A DNA stretch of 64,000 nt, taken from NCBI GenBank assembly GCA_029263715.1, contig JAJUFP010000008.1:44787-108786 (forward strand). Reading direction: 5' to 3'. The DNA is from Nitrososphaera sp. Its GTDB lineage: Archaea > Thermoproteota > Nitrososphaeria > Nitrososphaerales > Nitrososphaeraceae. This document shows, in pieces, positions 34,100 through 42,812 of the stretch. Each line of letters starts with the position of its first letter. Positions within the stretch are counted from its first letter, which is position 1. Position numbers and translations under genes: made by a program. The notes below the pieces were generated by a model that was given only the letters and a program-made list of their open reading frames with translations, did no database searches and was not told the DNA's origin.

Positions 34100-35269
34100 A
34101 TGGCAGCAGAGGAAATCATAGGGTTATTCAATGAGGCCCTGCAGGCTCCCCAATCCAAGCGGTCTGAGATCTGCGAAAGGGTTGTCATGGTGGCCGACCA
34201 TTCCACTGAATTCAGGAACATGCTGAGCTACACGGATGTGGACCAGGCCCTATTGATAGCAAGCAAATACTTTAGAATAGATCCCAACAACGCCGACACG
34301 CTGGGCGCGTACGTGAGGGACTTTTTGGCCCCAAAGGAATACCACTTCTTTTATCCGATAAACCAGACGGTCAACTTCCCAGACAACTACAAGATAGGCT
34401 ATGGCACAGGGAGGAGTTTTACCAACTTGGCCAAAAACATCCAGAGGGGGTTTGAGATGACCTGGATAAACAACTTCCAGCTGTACAAGGGCATCTGGGG
34501 TGACGTGGAAAGGTACCTGGAAAACAGGAAGCAGGCCATGTTCCTTGAGGTCGTGTCAAGAGCATCCGGCCAGTTCAAGGCGGCAAGAGAATCAGAGGCC
34601 AAAGTCGAGCAGTCTCTGGATGTGCTGCGCATGGCGTACCAGGAAGACTTTGTGGCCACCGAGTACTACATGGAGCTGGAGAGCAAGCCGCCCCAAATCA
34701 TGCGCGGTCCGATACACGGCGAGTACGATATCCTGCCAGGAACCAAGGTATACAACGCTGCCCATGATGAAAAGATCTCCGCGCTAAACGAGATCCTGAC
34801 CGCCGGCAGGGACAACGAGATCCTGGACCGGCTGAGAACCGCCACCCGGCTGTTTGGCGCGGCCACTTCCTCAAAGACCCAGGAAGCAAGGTACATCCTC
34901 CTCTGCTCTGCCCTAGACGCCATGGTCCTTGACGACAAACACAACTACCATGGCGAGAAGCTGGCAGAAAGAATAGCCTTCATCTCGTCGGAGCCGGCCC
35001 AGCGCAGGGACATATTCATGCAGGTAAACGACGTTTACAGCAGAATTCCAGGCATCATTCTTCCAGGCTCTAAAACAGAGTTTGCAGACAAGATGAAAAG
35101 CCTCCAAGAACTGGTGCTGAGGACTTTTTGGAGCCTAGTCAAACTCGAGGGGAAGGGTTTCACCAGCCTTGCCACCGGCGACGGATCGGTAGTCGACTTG
35201 ATAGAGCACATGAAGTTCAGTGGCACTGCCGAGATACCGCCGTCCCGTCCTCGCAGCCCGATACGTTGA
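34100..35269 (+). CDS. Large protein with ApeA-like HEPN domain
   Basis: 389 residues, soluble. The C-terminal part, from about residue 265 (ARYILLCSALDAMVLDDKHNYHGEKLAERIAFIS) to about 330 (DIFMQVNDVYSRIPGIIL), follows the ApeA-like HEPN pattern, in which LaeRia is followed by R..v...Y..RS.ivHG. Here the final element reads YSRIPGIILPG, so the usual R-x4-6-H nuclease motif is not complete. HEPN proteins of this kind are often RNases or scaffolds in defence. The N-terminal 260 residues are unrecognised (FYPINQTVNFPDNYKIGYGTG). The next gene follows 213 bases later on the same strand and might be related. Confidence 0.6.
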   Translation: MAAEEIIGLFNEALQAPQSKRSEICERVVMVADHSTEFRNMLSYTDVDQALLIASKYFRIDPNNADTLGAYVRDFLAPKEYHFFYPINQTVNFPDNYKIGYGTGRSFTNLAKNIQRGFEMTWINNFQLYKGIWGDVERYLENRKQAMFLEVVSRASGQFKAARESEAKVEQSLDVLRMAYQEDFVATEYYMELESKPPQIMRGPIHGEYDILPGTKVYNAAHDEKISALNEILTAGRDNEILDRLRTATRLFGAATSSKTQEARYILLCSALDAMVLDDKHNYHGEKLAERIAFISSEPAQRRDIFMQVNDVYSRIPGIILPGSKTEFADKMKSLQELVLRTFWSLVKLEGKGFTSLATGDGSVVDLIEHMKFSGTAEIPPSRPRSPIR

Positions 35270-35482
35270 TTGCGGCAGCAGGTTTACGCGCCAGGGCTTG
35301 TGTGGTTTACGCTCTGGCCCAGAGTTTACTGCTGTCACGACCAAAACCCATGTTCCAAGACGGATTCAGTCTTGTATTTTGAAAGACTGACCAAACTTGC
35401 ACTTTGTCAGCAGGCTAAAAAAGGCAGGGAAATGTTATTCTTCTTGCTTGCCGGTACTAAATTGATTTAAGGGGAATATCTC

Positions 35483-36532
35483 GTGTCAGAAAATATAGAG
35501 TCGCCCATCTGGTTTTCACATATAGAGGACAAGTACATAGCAGAGACTGTGGGCGAAAAGAGAGTCTTTGACTGGACTGGAAGGCCGCAGGTGTGGAACT
35601 GGAGCAACTGCACCGTGTCCTGGGTCAGAAAAGACGAAAGCACGGTCAGGGTGGTGATCCGCAGCGCCAAGTCTGTGCACAGCGAGTACAGAAGAAAGGA
35701 CGTGACAATCAGGTACATGCTGGGCTTTGACGTCGACTTGAAAGGCATCAAGGCCCCTGAAGAAGAGGGGTACCAAGAACCCCTAGATAACCTAAGGCAG
35801 GAATACGGCCAGTACCGGCTACGCTGGATTGTCCGGCTGGACGGCAGTCACAGCATCTGGCAGTGGAAGGAAGACAAAGACATCAAGGACAGCGAGATCT
35901 ACAGAATTTACCGCGAGATCCTACATTCGTCTGGCAGTCCACCTAACCGGGGGAAGAATTTTTTCAACGTTGACGCAGACGACGACAACGAGATTGGCAG
36001 AAAAATAGTCCCCGTCGTCTACCAACCGGCCATAGACTCGTGGGACAACTTTGTCAGGGAGGTTCACTGCCACGTCTCTGAATACGACGACAGCAACCGT
36101 CCCAAGACCATCCAGGTCACGATACTGTTCAACAACGAGCAGCTGCGCGAGCATGCCCTGGCAAACCGGCTCTATGAGTGGTTCAGGCTCCTGCTTTATG
36201 GCCGGCTCATCGATGTTGAAAGTTTCTTTATTTCTGCAAGGGATGGTGAGCCAGAAGATTTTGATTTTCCAGACATATACAGCGGCGAAAACAACATTCA
36301 GCAAGACGACATCCACATAAAAAAGTACGACGTCACCATCAAGTACTACTTTGGAAACGGCCGGCACCCAGTCATATTTGTAAACACGTCAAACCATGCC
36401 ATGGCAGAGCATGACACCAACCACAGGCTATGGAAGTGGGAGTACATAGCATGGCAGGAAGATGGCCCCATAGACTTTGGAGAAAAATCAAGAGAACAGA
36501 TAAACCGGCTCTTTAGATCAAAGCTGCGTTAA
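35483..36532 (+). CDS. Hypothetical soluble protein
   Basis: 349 residues from GTG. The sequence is rich in Trp, Tyr, Asp and Arg, with strand-like segments (FDWTGRPQVWNWSNCTVSWVRKD in part; TVRVVIRSAKS; RWIVRLDGSHSIWQWKE) and a central helix (LREHALANRLYEWFRLLLYGRLI). It ends in a basic tail KSREQINRLFRSKLR. No signal, membrane helix or known motif. Composition matches the HEPN-like gene before it, so the two could be one functional unit; this is inference from proximity only. Confidence 0.6.
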   Translation: MSENIESPIWFSHIEDKYIAETVGEKRVFDWTGRPQVWNWSNCTVSWVRKDESTVRVVIRSAKSVHSEYRRKDVTIRYMLGFDVDLKGIKAPEEEGYQEPLDNLRQEYGQYRLRWIVRLDGSHSIWQWKEDKDIKDSEIYRIYREILHSSGSPPNRGKNFFNVDADDDNEIGRKIVPVVYQPAIDSWDNFVREVHCHVSEYDDSNRPKTIQVTILFNNEQLREHALANRLYEWFRLLLYGRLIDVESFFISARDGEPEDFDFPDIYSGENNIQQDDIHIKKYDVTIKYYFGNGRHPVIFVNTSNHAMAEHDTNHRLWKWEYIAWQEDGPIDFGEKSREQINRLFRSKLR

Positions 36533-36581
36533 TGACTGGGATAGTGAATGCCTAATAGTCACTTTGTGCATATAACATACA

Positions 36582-36869
36582 ATGCTGGTAAAGGTAAACA
36601 GCATCAAGGGAGGCCGTGCCAGTGTTACCAAACTTGACATCGACGACTTTGGCTCAGTGATTCCCATAAAGGAAATGGAGCTTTCGCTGCCAAGTGATGA
36701 TTCTGTGGGCCAGACACTGAGAAACTCTCCGTATGCGGCAATATTTACGGAAGGCGACGGCGAGGAGCCGGAAAGCATCATAATCTTGGCCAGGGGCATC
36801 ACCGCCGACGAGCTCAACGAAGAAAAGGAAAGGACCATCCACAAGGTTCAGGAAATGAAAAGCAAGTAG
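36582..36869 (+). CDS. Hypothetical small protein
   Basis: 95 residues. The first 70 look like a small beta domain (MLVKVNSIKGGRASVTKLDIDDFGSVIPI, AIFTEGDGEEPESIIILARG) and the end is a charged helix (ADELNEEKERTIHKVQEMKSK). It lies 49 bases after the previous gene and has host-like codon use. No known family. Confidence 0.5.
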   Translation: MLVKVNSIKGGRASVTKLDIDDFGSVIPIKEMELSLPSDDSVGQTLRNSPYAAIFTEGDGEEPESIIILARGITADELNEEKERTIHKVQEMKSK

Positions 36870-36941
36870 CCGCGTTTTCGATTGGCAATGTAACTGCAGG
36901 CAACCAACTAGTGTATATAGCAGACCGTCGTATTATAGACA

Positions 36942-37154
36942 ATGTCCGTGACCCACATGCAGGCAAAGTCCCATGAGCAATCTTACCTGCTTGGTGAGTT
37001 GGAATCCCTTGGTTTTAGTACAGTCAGGATAAACGAATTCAACGACATCACAGAACTCCAAGATTTAATCAGCGCCATCAAAGAGAATTTTCTAACAGAA
37101 TTTCTACATGCCAAGGCAGATAGCCAGGCAGCAGAAGACACAATATCTGTGTGA
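36942..37154 (+). CDS. Possible small helical protein
   Basis: 70 residues, ATG at 36942 with a TATA-like GTGTATATAGC about 25 bases upstream (near 36911). The peptide is charged and helical (QSYLLGELESLGFSTVRINEF; LQDLISAIKENFLTEFLHAKAD). The promoter spacing supports expression, but there is no recognised family and it borders a non-coding, AT-rich region, so it is uncertain. Confidence 0.4.
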   Translation: MSVTHMQAKSHEQSYLLGELESLGFSTVRINEFNDITELQDLISAIKENFLTEFLHAKADSQAAEDTISV

Positions 37155-37728
37155 TTTGCGGCGAAACAAACATTTCTCACACAGTGTCGATGCGAAAGAT
37201 CAAAAGTGCAACAAACTGAAGATATACGCGGGCCCAGAGGTTTCTGAACCTAATCAGGGGCAAGTACTCAAAAACTCACTCATTCATTTCTTTTCGGAGT
37301 GTAGTCCTTTTGGTAGACTCGTACAACAGACTTCTAATTAGTTGCTTTCACCTACGCGATTTCCGAGTTCTTCCCAAGGTTAGATAGTTCGAAGACTAAA
37401 TTTTTAGGCGCTTGACGGCGTGTGCCCGCGCCCTTATAAAAAGAACTACTATACTGATGGTTGGAAACTGGCTAATATGGTCAGTTCTCAGGATAGTTCT
37501 GGTAACAAAGGGACATGGCACCAATACTGTTCTGTTGCCAATCTGCTCTAGTAGACTCGTCATGACATGATGCTACCCGCCATCACCACTCAAAGTGAGA
37601 ATCCGATGGTGGCAGATAGGGTAAGTTAAGGTTATCGATGAGCCTTTACAGGGGATTCTGACAGTTTACGGCCTTGAAACATCGATATCCTTGTAGCTAT
37701 GTAGGATAATGTTAAATAATACTTCAAG
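37155..37728. other. Intergenic stretch, no gene seen
   Basis: 574 bases at the left border of the AT-rich accessory region. No frame on either strand looks protein-like, and I saw no tRNA or repeat. CCCTTATAAAAAG near 37430-37442 resembles a TATA element but nothing convincing starts right after it. Confidence 0.35.
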
Positions 37729-38145
37729 ATTCGAGAAAATATCTGGAGTAAATTCTCGGACATCAAGGAAAATGAACAGAAAGATTACGAGTTTGCGTAC
37801 AGACAATTAGATATTATCGATTCGAAAGCTAATAACATACTTCTTGTCGGTTCTATCCTTATCGTAATTTCAACTCTTTCCATACTTTTCGGTGGAGAAG
37901 CTAATGTTTACACGAGATCGGTTGGTACAGTTGCCGTTATCATGAATTTGATTTCGATTGCCCTATGCATACGAACTATGAAAATAGAGTGGTCCGAGTC
38001 CTTTTCAATAGAGATATTAAAGGAAGTGCGCGACCAGAGAACGAAAAAAATTCACCATTCCGTAAGAATGCTGCTCGGGGCGCTTGTGTTATACGTATTG
38101 ATGTTTGTAATCGATCTGATATCGAGATTTTGTGAGTGCATATAG
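37729..38145 (+). CDS. Four-helix-type membrane protein without a standard start codon (PycTM/SLATT-like?)
   Basis: Coding continues well upstream of the only ATG (37942). Reading back in frame gives ENEQKDYEFAYRQLDIIDSKANNILLVGSILIVISTLSILF in pieces, until a TAA at 37717-37719, but no ATG, GTG or TTG exists between that stop and the coding part; ATT at 37729 or ATC at 37741 are the only candidates. Hydrophobic helices are at about residues 43-60, 70-87 and 115-135. The LDxxDxKAnxiLxV start of the first helix resembles membrane effectors of the PycTM/SLATT kind, a weak match. The gene ends in TAG directly before the deaminase ATG. Non-standard start or N-terminal loss by mutation are both possible. 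Confidence 0.5.
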   Translation: MRENIWSKFSDIKENEQKDYEFAYRQLDIIDSKANNILLVGSILIVISTLSILFGGEANVYTRSVGTVAVIMNLISIALCIRTMKIEWSESFSIEILKEVRDQRTKKIHHSVRMLLGALVLYVLMFVIDLISRFCECI

Positions 38146-38592
38146 ATGAAAGGTAAGCAAGATAACCTGTTCCATTACGCTTTAGAAGAGGCCAGAATTG
38201 GTTCAAGAGAGGGTGGAATCCCCATCGGTTCGGTTCTAACAAGAAATGGGAAGATAATTGGCAAGGGACATAACATGCGCGTGCAGAAGAATGATCCAAC
38301 TGCTCATGCAGAGATTGAATGTCTTAGGAATAGTGGTAGAATTGGAACATACAAGGGAACTGTTCTCTATTCGACATTAATGCCATGTTATCTTTGTGCA
38401 GGTGCAGTAGTACAATTTGGAATTAGGAAGGTTATAGTCGGAGAATCAAGGAACTTTAGTGGAGCAATGGAATTCATGCAATCCCACGGCATAGAAGTTA
38501 TTGATCTCGATTCTGCAGAGTGCATAGAAATAATGCGCATGTTCATTCTTAACCATCCAGATCTATGGTACGAAGACATAGGCAGGAAGTAA
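38146..38592 (+). CDS. Cytosine deaminase-like zinc enzyme (yeast Fcy1 type)
   Basis: 148 residues. Zinc site: HAE at residues 54-56 and PCYLC (C81, C84). Beyond the general CDA fold it resembles yeast cytosine deaminase in detail: EEARIGSREGGIPIGSVL, GKGHNMRVQKND, TVLYSTLMPCYLCAGAVVQFGI, and the end DLWYEDIG. That suggests hydrolysis of cytosine to uracil and ammonia rather than tRNA or CMP deamination. It is joined without a gap to the upstream membrane-protein gene. A guanine deaminase is encoded about 0.9 kb further on. Codon use is AT-rich, suggesting transfer. Confidence 0.82.
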   Translation: MKGKQDNLFHYALEEARIGSREGGIPIGSVLTRNGKIIGKGHNMRVQKNDPTAHAEIECLRNSGRIGTYKGTVLYSTLMPCYLCAGAVVQFGIRKVIVGESRNFSGAMEFMQSHGIEVIDLDSAECIEIMRMFILNHPDLWYEDIGRK

Positions 38593-38602
38593 ATCACCTA
38601 AC

Positions 38603-39060
38603 TTATTTTGAGGGTATAGTTAGCATTCGAATAATTACAATAGCTTCAATAATCGTTATTATCAGTGATGCCAAGGGGCTAAATGTAACAATTAGAATTG
38701 GAATTATGACAAGCGTTCCAAACGTGCTAGTCGTTGATGTGAATCCAAGCCTTCTTTGTTTTAGTTGCTTTCTCCACCTGATTCCATAGTGGTGGAGACA
38801 AATGCGGCCAGAATAAGCTCACACCTTCCATCGCGCCTATCAATACATCTGGAAAAGCCCCAGAGATGCAATAACGCATTTATTCTTGAATGCATCTCTT
38901 GCTTGCATTATTACTATCATACCTGTAAAAATAAGACCTCTGAGAAATGCATTTGGTACCAATACCTGTCCAAAACCTTCTACTTCTGGCCAAGAGGACA
39001 TCCATATCGATCCTTCTTTTCAGGCAGAGCTGTGGGACTAGGATCTCCTTCAGCGGTCAT
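38603..39060 (-). pseudogene. Decayed small membrane-protein gene
   Basis: Coding-like peptides appear in successive frames from ATG 39060 down to TAA 38603: MTAEGDPSPTALPEKKDRYG, then GQVLVPNAFLRGLIFTGMIV and MQARDAFKNKCVIASLGLF, then GAMEGVSLFWPHLSPPLWNQ, then TLVIIPILIVTFSPLASLI followed by EAIVIIRMLTIPSK. At least two or three frameshifts are needed to join them. The product would be about 150 residues with three hydrophobic segments. No family recognised. It lies between cytosine and guanine deaminase genes, so a lost transporter part is imaginable but unproven. Confidence 0.5.
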
Positions 39061-39106
39061 GCTACAGATTGAAATTTGGAGTACTTAGCTTCGTACAGGG
39101 TCCGAA

Positions 39107-39333
39107 TATCAGTCGAGCCTAGAAAGCAGCAATTTTCGCCCGCCGCACCTCTTTCCCTACGAAATTGCTAAAAACAGGTTCGGCCTAATGAAGAATTCTA
39201 CGAACAGAACCCGCTTTTGGTTCCCAATATCAGTTGCCTTCTCGGGTATTGCTCTGCTGATAAGAGCAGGTCAATAGCGCAATCTTCAACTTCTATTATT
39301 ATGGACCCCAGCGGGATACTCTTCGAGCTGTGA
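39107..39333 (+). pseudogene. Remnant of a glyoxalase/VOC-family gene
   Basis: The end reads SIIMDPSGILFEL then stop, the characteristic C-terminus of VOC (glyoxalase/dioxygenase) domains, and an upstream piece reads HLFPYEIAKNRFG and PISVAFSGIALLI in a different frame, broken by TAG near 39276. The N-terminal half is missing. A compact intact VOC gene is found elsewhere at 53759-54160. Confidence 0.4.
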
Positions 39334-39467
39334 AAAACCCCATCAAGATCATCTTGGCTATCCATTTAATCGGCATCGAAAAGCCAATCTCTAAAAGTTA
39401 TGAGGCGATTCAAGCGATAAGAAGTTCTGCGGTATTTTTAGAATATCCGAGTTCAGTTTCGATCATA

Positions 39468-40754
39468 CTATTTTTGATAAACCCTAGTTCCTCTGACATA
39501 AGTAGCTATTACAGTCTCTTCACTTGCTCTGTGGATCATCTGTGACAGGATCTCATTTCCTGTTCTCTTGCGGTTAGACCTTAAGGGATCGATTGCCGCT
39601 CCATCTACAACAACAAAGTCTGCTTCTTTCCCTGGCGAAAAATTGCCAACAACATTCTCAATACCCAAAACTTTTGCGCCACCCAAAGTTGCAAGATAAA
39701 AGGCAAAAGTAGGATCTATGACTTTGCTATTGCCTCTAGACAGTATATAATTTACTTTTGACATGTTGGAAGCATTAGCCATTTCTCTGAATAATGAGAG
39801 GTTCGGTCCGCCTCCCACATCAGATCCTAAACCAACATCCAGCCCTGCGGCCGTTATCTTTCCGATATCAAAGATTCCACTCTTCAGAAAGAAATTTGAA
39901 CTGGGGCAATGGGAGATCTTAGTCGAATAATTTTTGAGTATCAAAAGCTCAGGCTCATCTAAATAAATACAATGTGCCATGATAGTTCTCGGTGTGAGCA
40001 AGCCAGCTTTTTCGTAGACATCCGTATAATTCTTGGATTCTGGAAAAAGAGTCTTAACCAAATTTAACTCTCCTCGATTCTCTGAAAGATGAGTTTGGAT
40101 ATATGCACTATGCTTCTTAGCCAGTTTCGATGCTCCTTTCATCAATTCTCTGCTGCATGTCGGGGCGAAGCGAGGAGTGAAAACATAGTTTAATCTACCC
40201 CCATCTTTTCCGTGCCATGCTTTACATAACAATTCGCTTGTTTCTAGCGATTCTGAAGTTTTTTCTCGGAGAAAGTCTGGGCAGTTTTGATCCATCATAA
40301 CCTTTCCCATGAAGACTCTCAGCCCAGATCGTTCTGCTTCTTCAAAGGCTCTTTCTGTTGCATCCTTGTGAACAGTATTATAGATACAAGCGGTTGTAGT
40401 CCCATTCGCTTGCATGTCCTCAAAAAATCGTCGCGCTGCCTCTTGAGCGACCTTTGGAGATTCGAATCGTTTCTCCGCTGGAAAGATATAGTGACTTAGC
40501 CAATCGAGCAGCTCATATCCATCCATAGCGACCATGTCATACTGTGGTAAATGGACATGTGTGTCGATCATACCGGGAATGACTATTTTATCGCCAAAGT
40601 CAACCAAAGTTCCCCGCGCATTTATATCATTGAATCTACCATATCTAACAATCTTCCCATTCTGCACAATGATAGCGCCATCGATAATATCTTCAAACTC
40701 GTTAGGAGAAATAGGGTTAAGAATCCTGCCCTTGTATGTAATGGCTTCTGCCAA
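39468..40754 (-). CDS. guaD: Guanine deaminase (amidohydrolase family)
   Basis: 428 residues. It would convert guanine to xanthine and ammonia. Metal ligands fit: H66 and H68 in MIDTHVHLPQYD, His in YIQTHLSENRGE, His in TIMAHCIYLDE, and Asp in GLGSDVGGGP. The guanine-deaminase signatures LLDWLSHYIFPAEKRF, GTTTACIYNTVH and FTPRFAPTCSRELM are present, distinguishing it from other amidohydrolases. AT-rich codon use matches the surrounding accessory region. With the nearby cytosine deaminase it forms a small nucleobase-deamination set that yields ammonia, which is of obvious use to an ammonia oxidiser; the physiological link is inference. Confidence 0.87.
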   Translation of the reverse strand: MAEAITYKGRILNPISPNEFEDIIDGAIIVQNGKIVRYGRFNDINARGTLVDFGDKIVIPGMIDTHVHLPQYDMVAMDGYELLDWLSHYIFPAEKRFESPKVAQEAARRFFEDMQANGTTTACIYNTVHKDATERAFEEAERSGLRVFMGKVMMDQNCPDFLREKTSESLETSELLCKAWHGKDGGRLNYVFTPRFAPTCSRELMKGASKLAKKHSAYIQTHLSENRGELNLVKTLFPESKNYTDVYEKAGLLTPRTIMAHCIYLDEPELLILKNYSTKISHCPSSNFFLKSGIFDIGKITAAGLDVGLGSDVGGGPNLSLFREMANASNMSKVNYILSRGNSKVIDPTFAFYLATLGGAKVLGIENVVGNFSPGKEADFVVVDGAAIDPLRSNRKRTGNEILSQMIHRASEETVIATYVRGTRVYQK

Positions 40755-41106
40755 CTACAGGCTTCCCATGTGCCATCTTTATATTGATATCGCAGTATTG
40801 AATGACTGCGGGACAGCCTCGGGAATGACGGGGATCGCCGCTCGATCAGACAGCGATATCAGCTAAGTAGATTATTATAATGGATCCGGAAGCGTTTGGA
40901 AGACACTGGTAAGTTATCGGGTGGCGCCATTCCTCTCTTTAGTTATCACCACCCGCCAAGTTAACAGCACCCAGAAAGTAGAGGCATAAAGCCCTATAAC
41001 AAAGTGCCCTCCGACCTTTAACCATTCGCTTCAGCCGTTATAGGCTAAAAAAAGCCTGTATACACAAAGAAAAAGCGGCATAAACCATGAGTGAAAAGAT
41101 GGATTT
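40755..41106. other. Intergenic stretch, no gene seen
   Basis: 352 bases between the guanine deaminase start and the GYD gene's stop. It includes the promoter region of guaD (minus strand). No protein-like frame, RNA gene or repeat was recognised. Confidence 0.35.
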
Positions 41107-41400
41107 TCAGGATGGCTTGCCGCTCATTATCTTCTCAGCCTCTTCCATAGTGAAGGCCTTCAATGTTATTGTCCTTACATTTCCCAAGCTCGCAAGATTA
41201 GATACAAAAGCCAATGCTGCTTCATCATTTGGTGCTTCAAGTATGCCAGCAGTATCGTATTCTCCAAAAGTTAGATAGAGTGTAAGCTTCCCTCCAAGTT
41301 TCTCGGCTTCCTTTTGAGCTGCGCGGACGCGCATGGGAATATTCTTACCGGCTTTTGCTCCTTGATCTGTCAACTTATTCAGAAGAATATAGTGTGGCAT
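41107..41400 (-). CDS. GYD-domain protein
   Basis: 97 residues with the GYD family layout: HYILLNKLTDQGAKAGKNIPMRVRAAQKEAEKLGGKL in pieces, then YLTFGEYDTAGILEAPNDEAALAFVSNLASLGNVRT and a final helix. Members are small dimeric alpha-beta barrel proteins of unknown function. Transcribed alone, away from the guanine deaminase. Confidence 0.8.
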   Translation of the reverse strand: MPHYILLNKLTDQGAKAGKNIPMRVRAAQKEAEKLGGKLTLYLTFGEYDTAGILEAPNDEAALAFVSNLASLGNVRTITLKAFTMEEAEKIMSGKPS

Positions 41401-41614
41401 ATGTTCAATTACATGCCACTGTATTTATCACTTTTTTCAGTCATTCCGTAGTCATCTTCATGGTGCCTTCGAAAAAGTAGCACAAAGTTGAGCAAAAAAG
41501 TTTCCCTTTTTGCTGCAAATGTATGAACTAGTTTGGTTCACAATAAATGTTATTCAATCTAAGCGGTGTTAAGAATGGGTGTTGATTTTCGGTTGTTGTT
41601 CATGTTAGAATGGG

Positions 41615-41855
41615 TTACTTTTTTGGAGGTGTAGGATTCTTACGTGGTCGTAGGATGTATGCCAAGAATATCGTTATTGCCACGGCTACGTCAATTAAGT
41701 GAAAGCCAGTATATGCATACTGAGTAAAATTATCAGAGTTGACTGGTTGCCTCAATACTCAGAACATATTGGTTCCAAAAGCAGGCGCTTAAAACTCCCC
41801 ATAAAATGAATTGCATTACAATGACTAGGAAAAGTCGTGTACCTAAACCTATCAT
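41615..41855 (-). pseudogene. Frameshifted two-helix membrane protein gene
   Basis: From ATG 41855 the frame reads MIGLGTRLFLVIVMQFILWG and continues to a TGA after about 40 codons. A one-base shift restores a second piece, QPVNSDNFTQYAYTGFHLID followed by VAVAITIFLAYILRPRKNPT, ending in TAA at 41615-41617. Together they make a typical small protein with two membrane helices and a basic tail of about 80 residues, so the gene is probably broken by a single-base indel near 41750. Confidence 0.5.
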
Positions 41856-42065
41856 GTCCTAGTTCTTGTTGACTCTGCCAACCTTTGTGTTGCGGCTGCT
41901 TCAAACAGTGCTTTCCTTCCGTTTATCCCAATACATGTCGCTTGAGAATGTGTCCTGTCCTCAAACGCTATGTGCCACTTCACAGGGTAATTCTCCATTA
42001 ACCAATATTATGACATACTTCGTAGGTTTGAAGAAATCCATGGGCCCAGAGGGACTCGCAAGAAC

Positions 42066-42812
42066 TTATCGCGAGACCTGTTTTCTGTCGACCGACTTTC
42101 CGTTGGGTATTGGCCTCATCTTTCCCAGGTCATCCTCTTCCTTAAGGCGCCTGCGGCGCTCAAGCTCTGCCTTCGTCGGCTTTTCTAGCGCAACTGAACC
42201 AGTCCTGATCTTTCCGTTCCTTGCGTAAGTGGCGATGATGACGCCGGTTGTCGAGGTTTTGCAGTCAATCTGCTTGAAGCCTGCCGGCATGGTGCCTTCA
42301 CCAAACAAACGCTTGCCGCCGCCCACAGTAAGGGGGAAGATCCACACATGAAACACGTCGATGAGATCGTGTTTGAGCAGCGTCTGGATGAGGTTGGCGC
42401 TGCCGTGGATCTGTATCTCGGGTCCCTTCTGCTTCTTGAGCCTGCGGATTTCTTTGACAACGTCACCTGCTATTAGCGCAGAGTTTTCCCATTCGGCTTT
42501 GGCAAGCGTCCTTGAAACGACGTATTTCCTTGCGCCATTGAGCTTGTCTGCGGCCATCGCGTTTAGCTTGTCAGGGTCGTTTTTGACGAATGGCCAGTGG
42601 GCCGCAAATATCTCGTAGGTCCTCCGGCCAAGCAGAAGGTCGAATGGCTTTCCCAACAGTTCATCCATTATGACCTTTGCCATCACGTCGTCCCAGTAGT
42701 TGACAGACCACCCGCCGTACTTGAAGCCGCCTGTTGGGTCTTCTTGAGGCCCGCCCGGCGCCTGCATAACGCCATCAAGCGTCATGAACGTGTTTGCAAC
42801 TATTTTTCTCAT
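42066..42812 (-). CDS. Dihydrofolate-reductase-fold protein (RibD C-terminal domain family)
   Basis: 248 residues. Residues 1-190 match the RibD-C/DHFR-like family: MRKIVANTFMTLDGVMQAPGG, FDLLLGRRTYEIFAAHWPF, YVVSRTLAKAEWENSALI, IQIHGSANLIQTLLKHDLID and FPLTVGGGKRLFGEG. Such proteins bind NADPH and reduce unknown pterin- or pyrimidine-like substrates. An additional ~55-residue charged tail (KPTKAELERRRRLKEEDDLG) is unusual. Isolated gene; GC-rich composition marks the return from the AT-rich region. Confidence 0.83.
   Translation of the reverse strand: MRKIVANTFMTLDGVMQAPGGPQEDPTGGFKYGGWSVNYWDDVMAKVIMDELLGKPFDLLLGRRTYEIFAAHWPFVKNDPDKLNAMAADKLNGARKYVVSRTLAKAEWENSALIAGDVVKEIRRLKKQKGPEIQIHGSANLIQTLLKHDLIDVFHVWIFPLTVGGGKRLFGEGTMPAGFKQIDCKTSTTGVIIATYARNGKIRTGSVALEKPTKAELERRRRLKEEDDLGKMRPIPNGKSVDRKQVSR

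Noticed and set aside
38765..39088. Plus-strand frame of 107 codons
   Set aside because: Its composition is not protein-like, while the opposite strand shows hydrophobic, protein-like peptides in broken frames, so the minus strand is the former coding strand.
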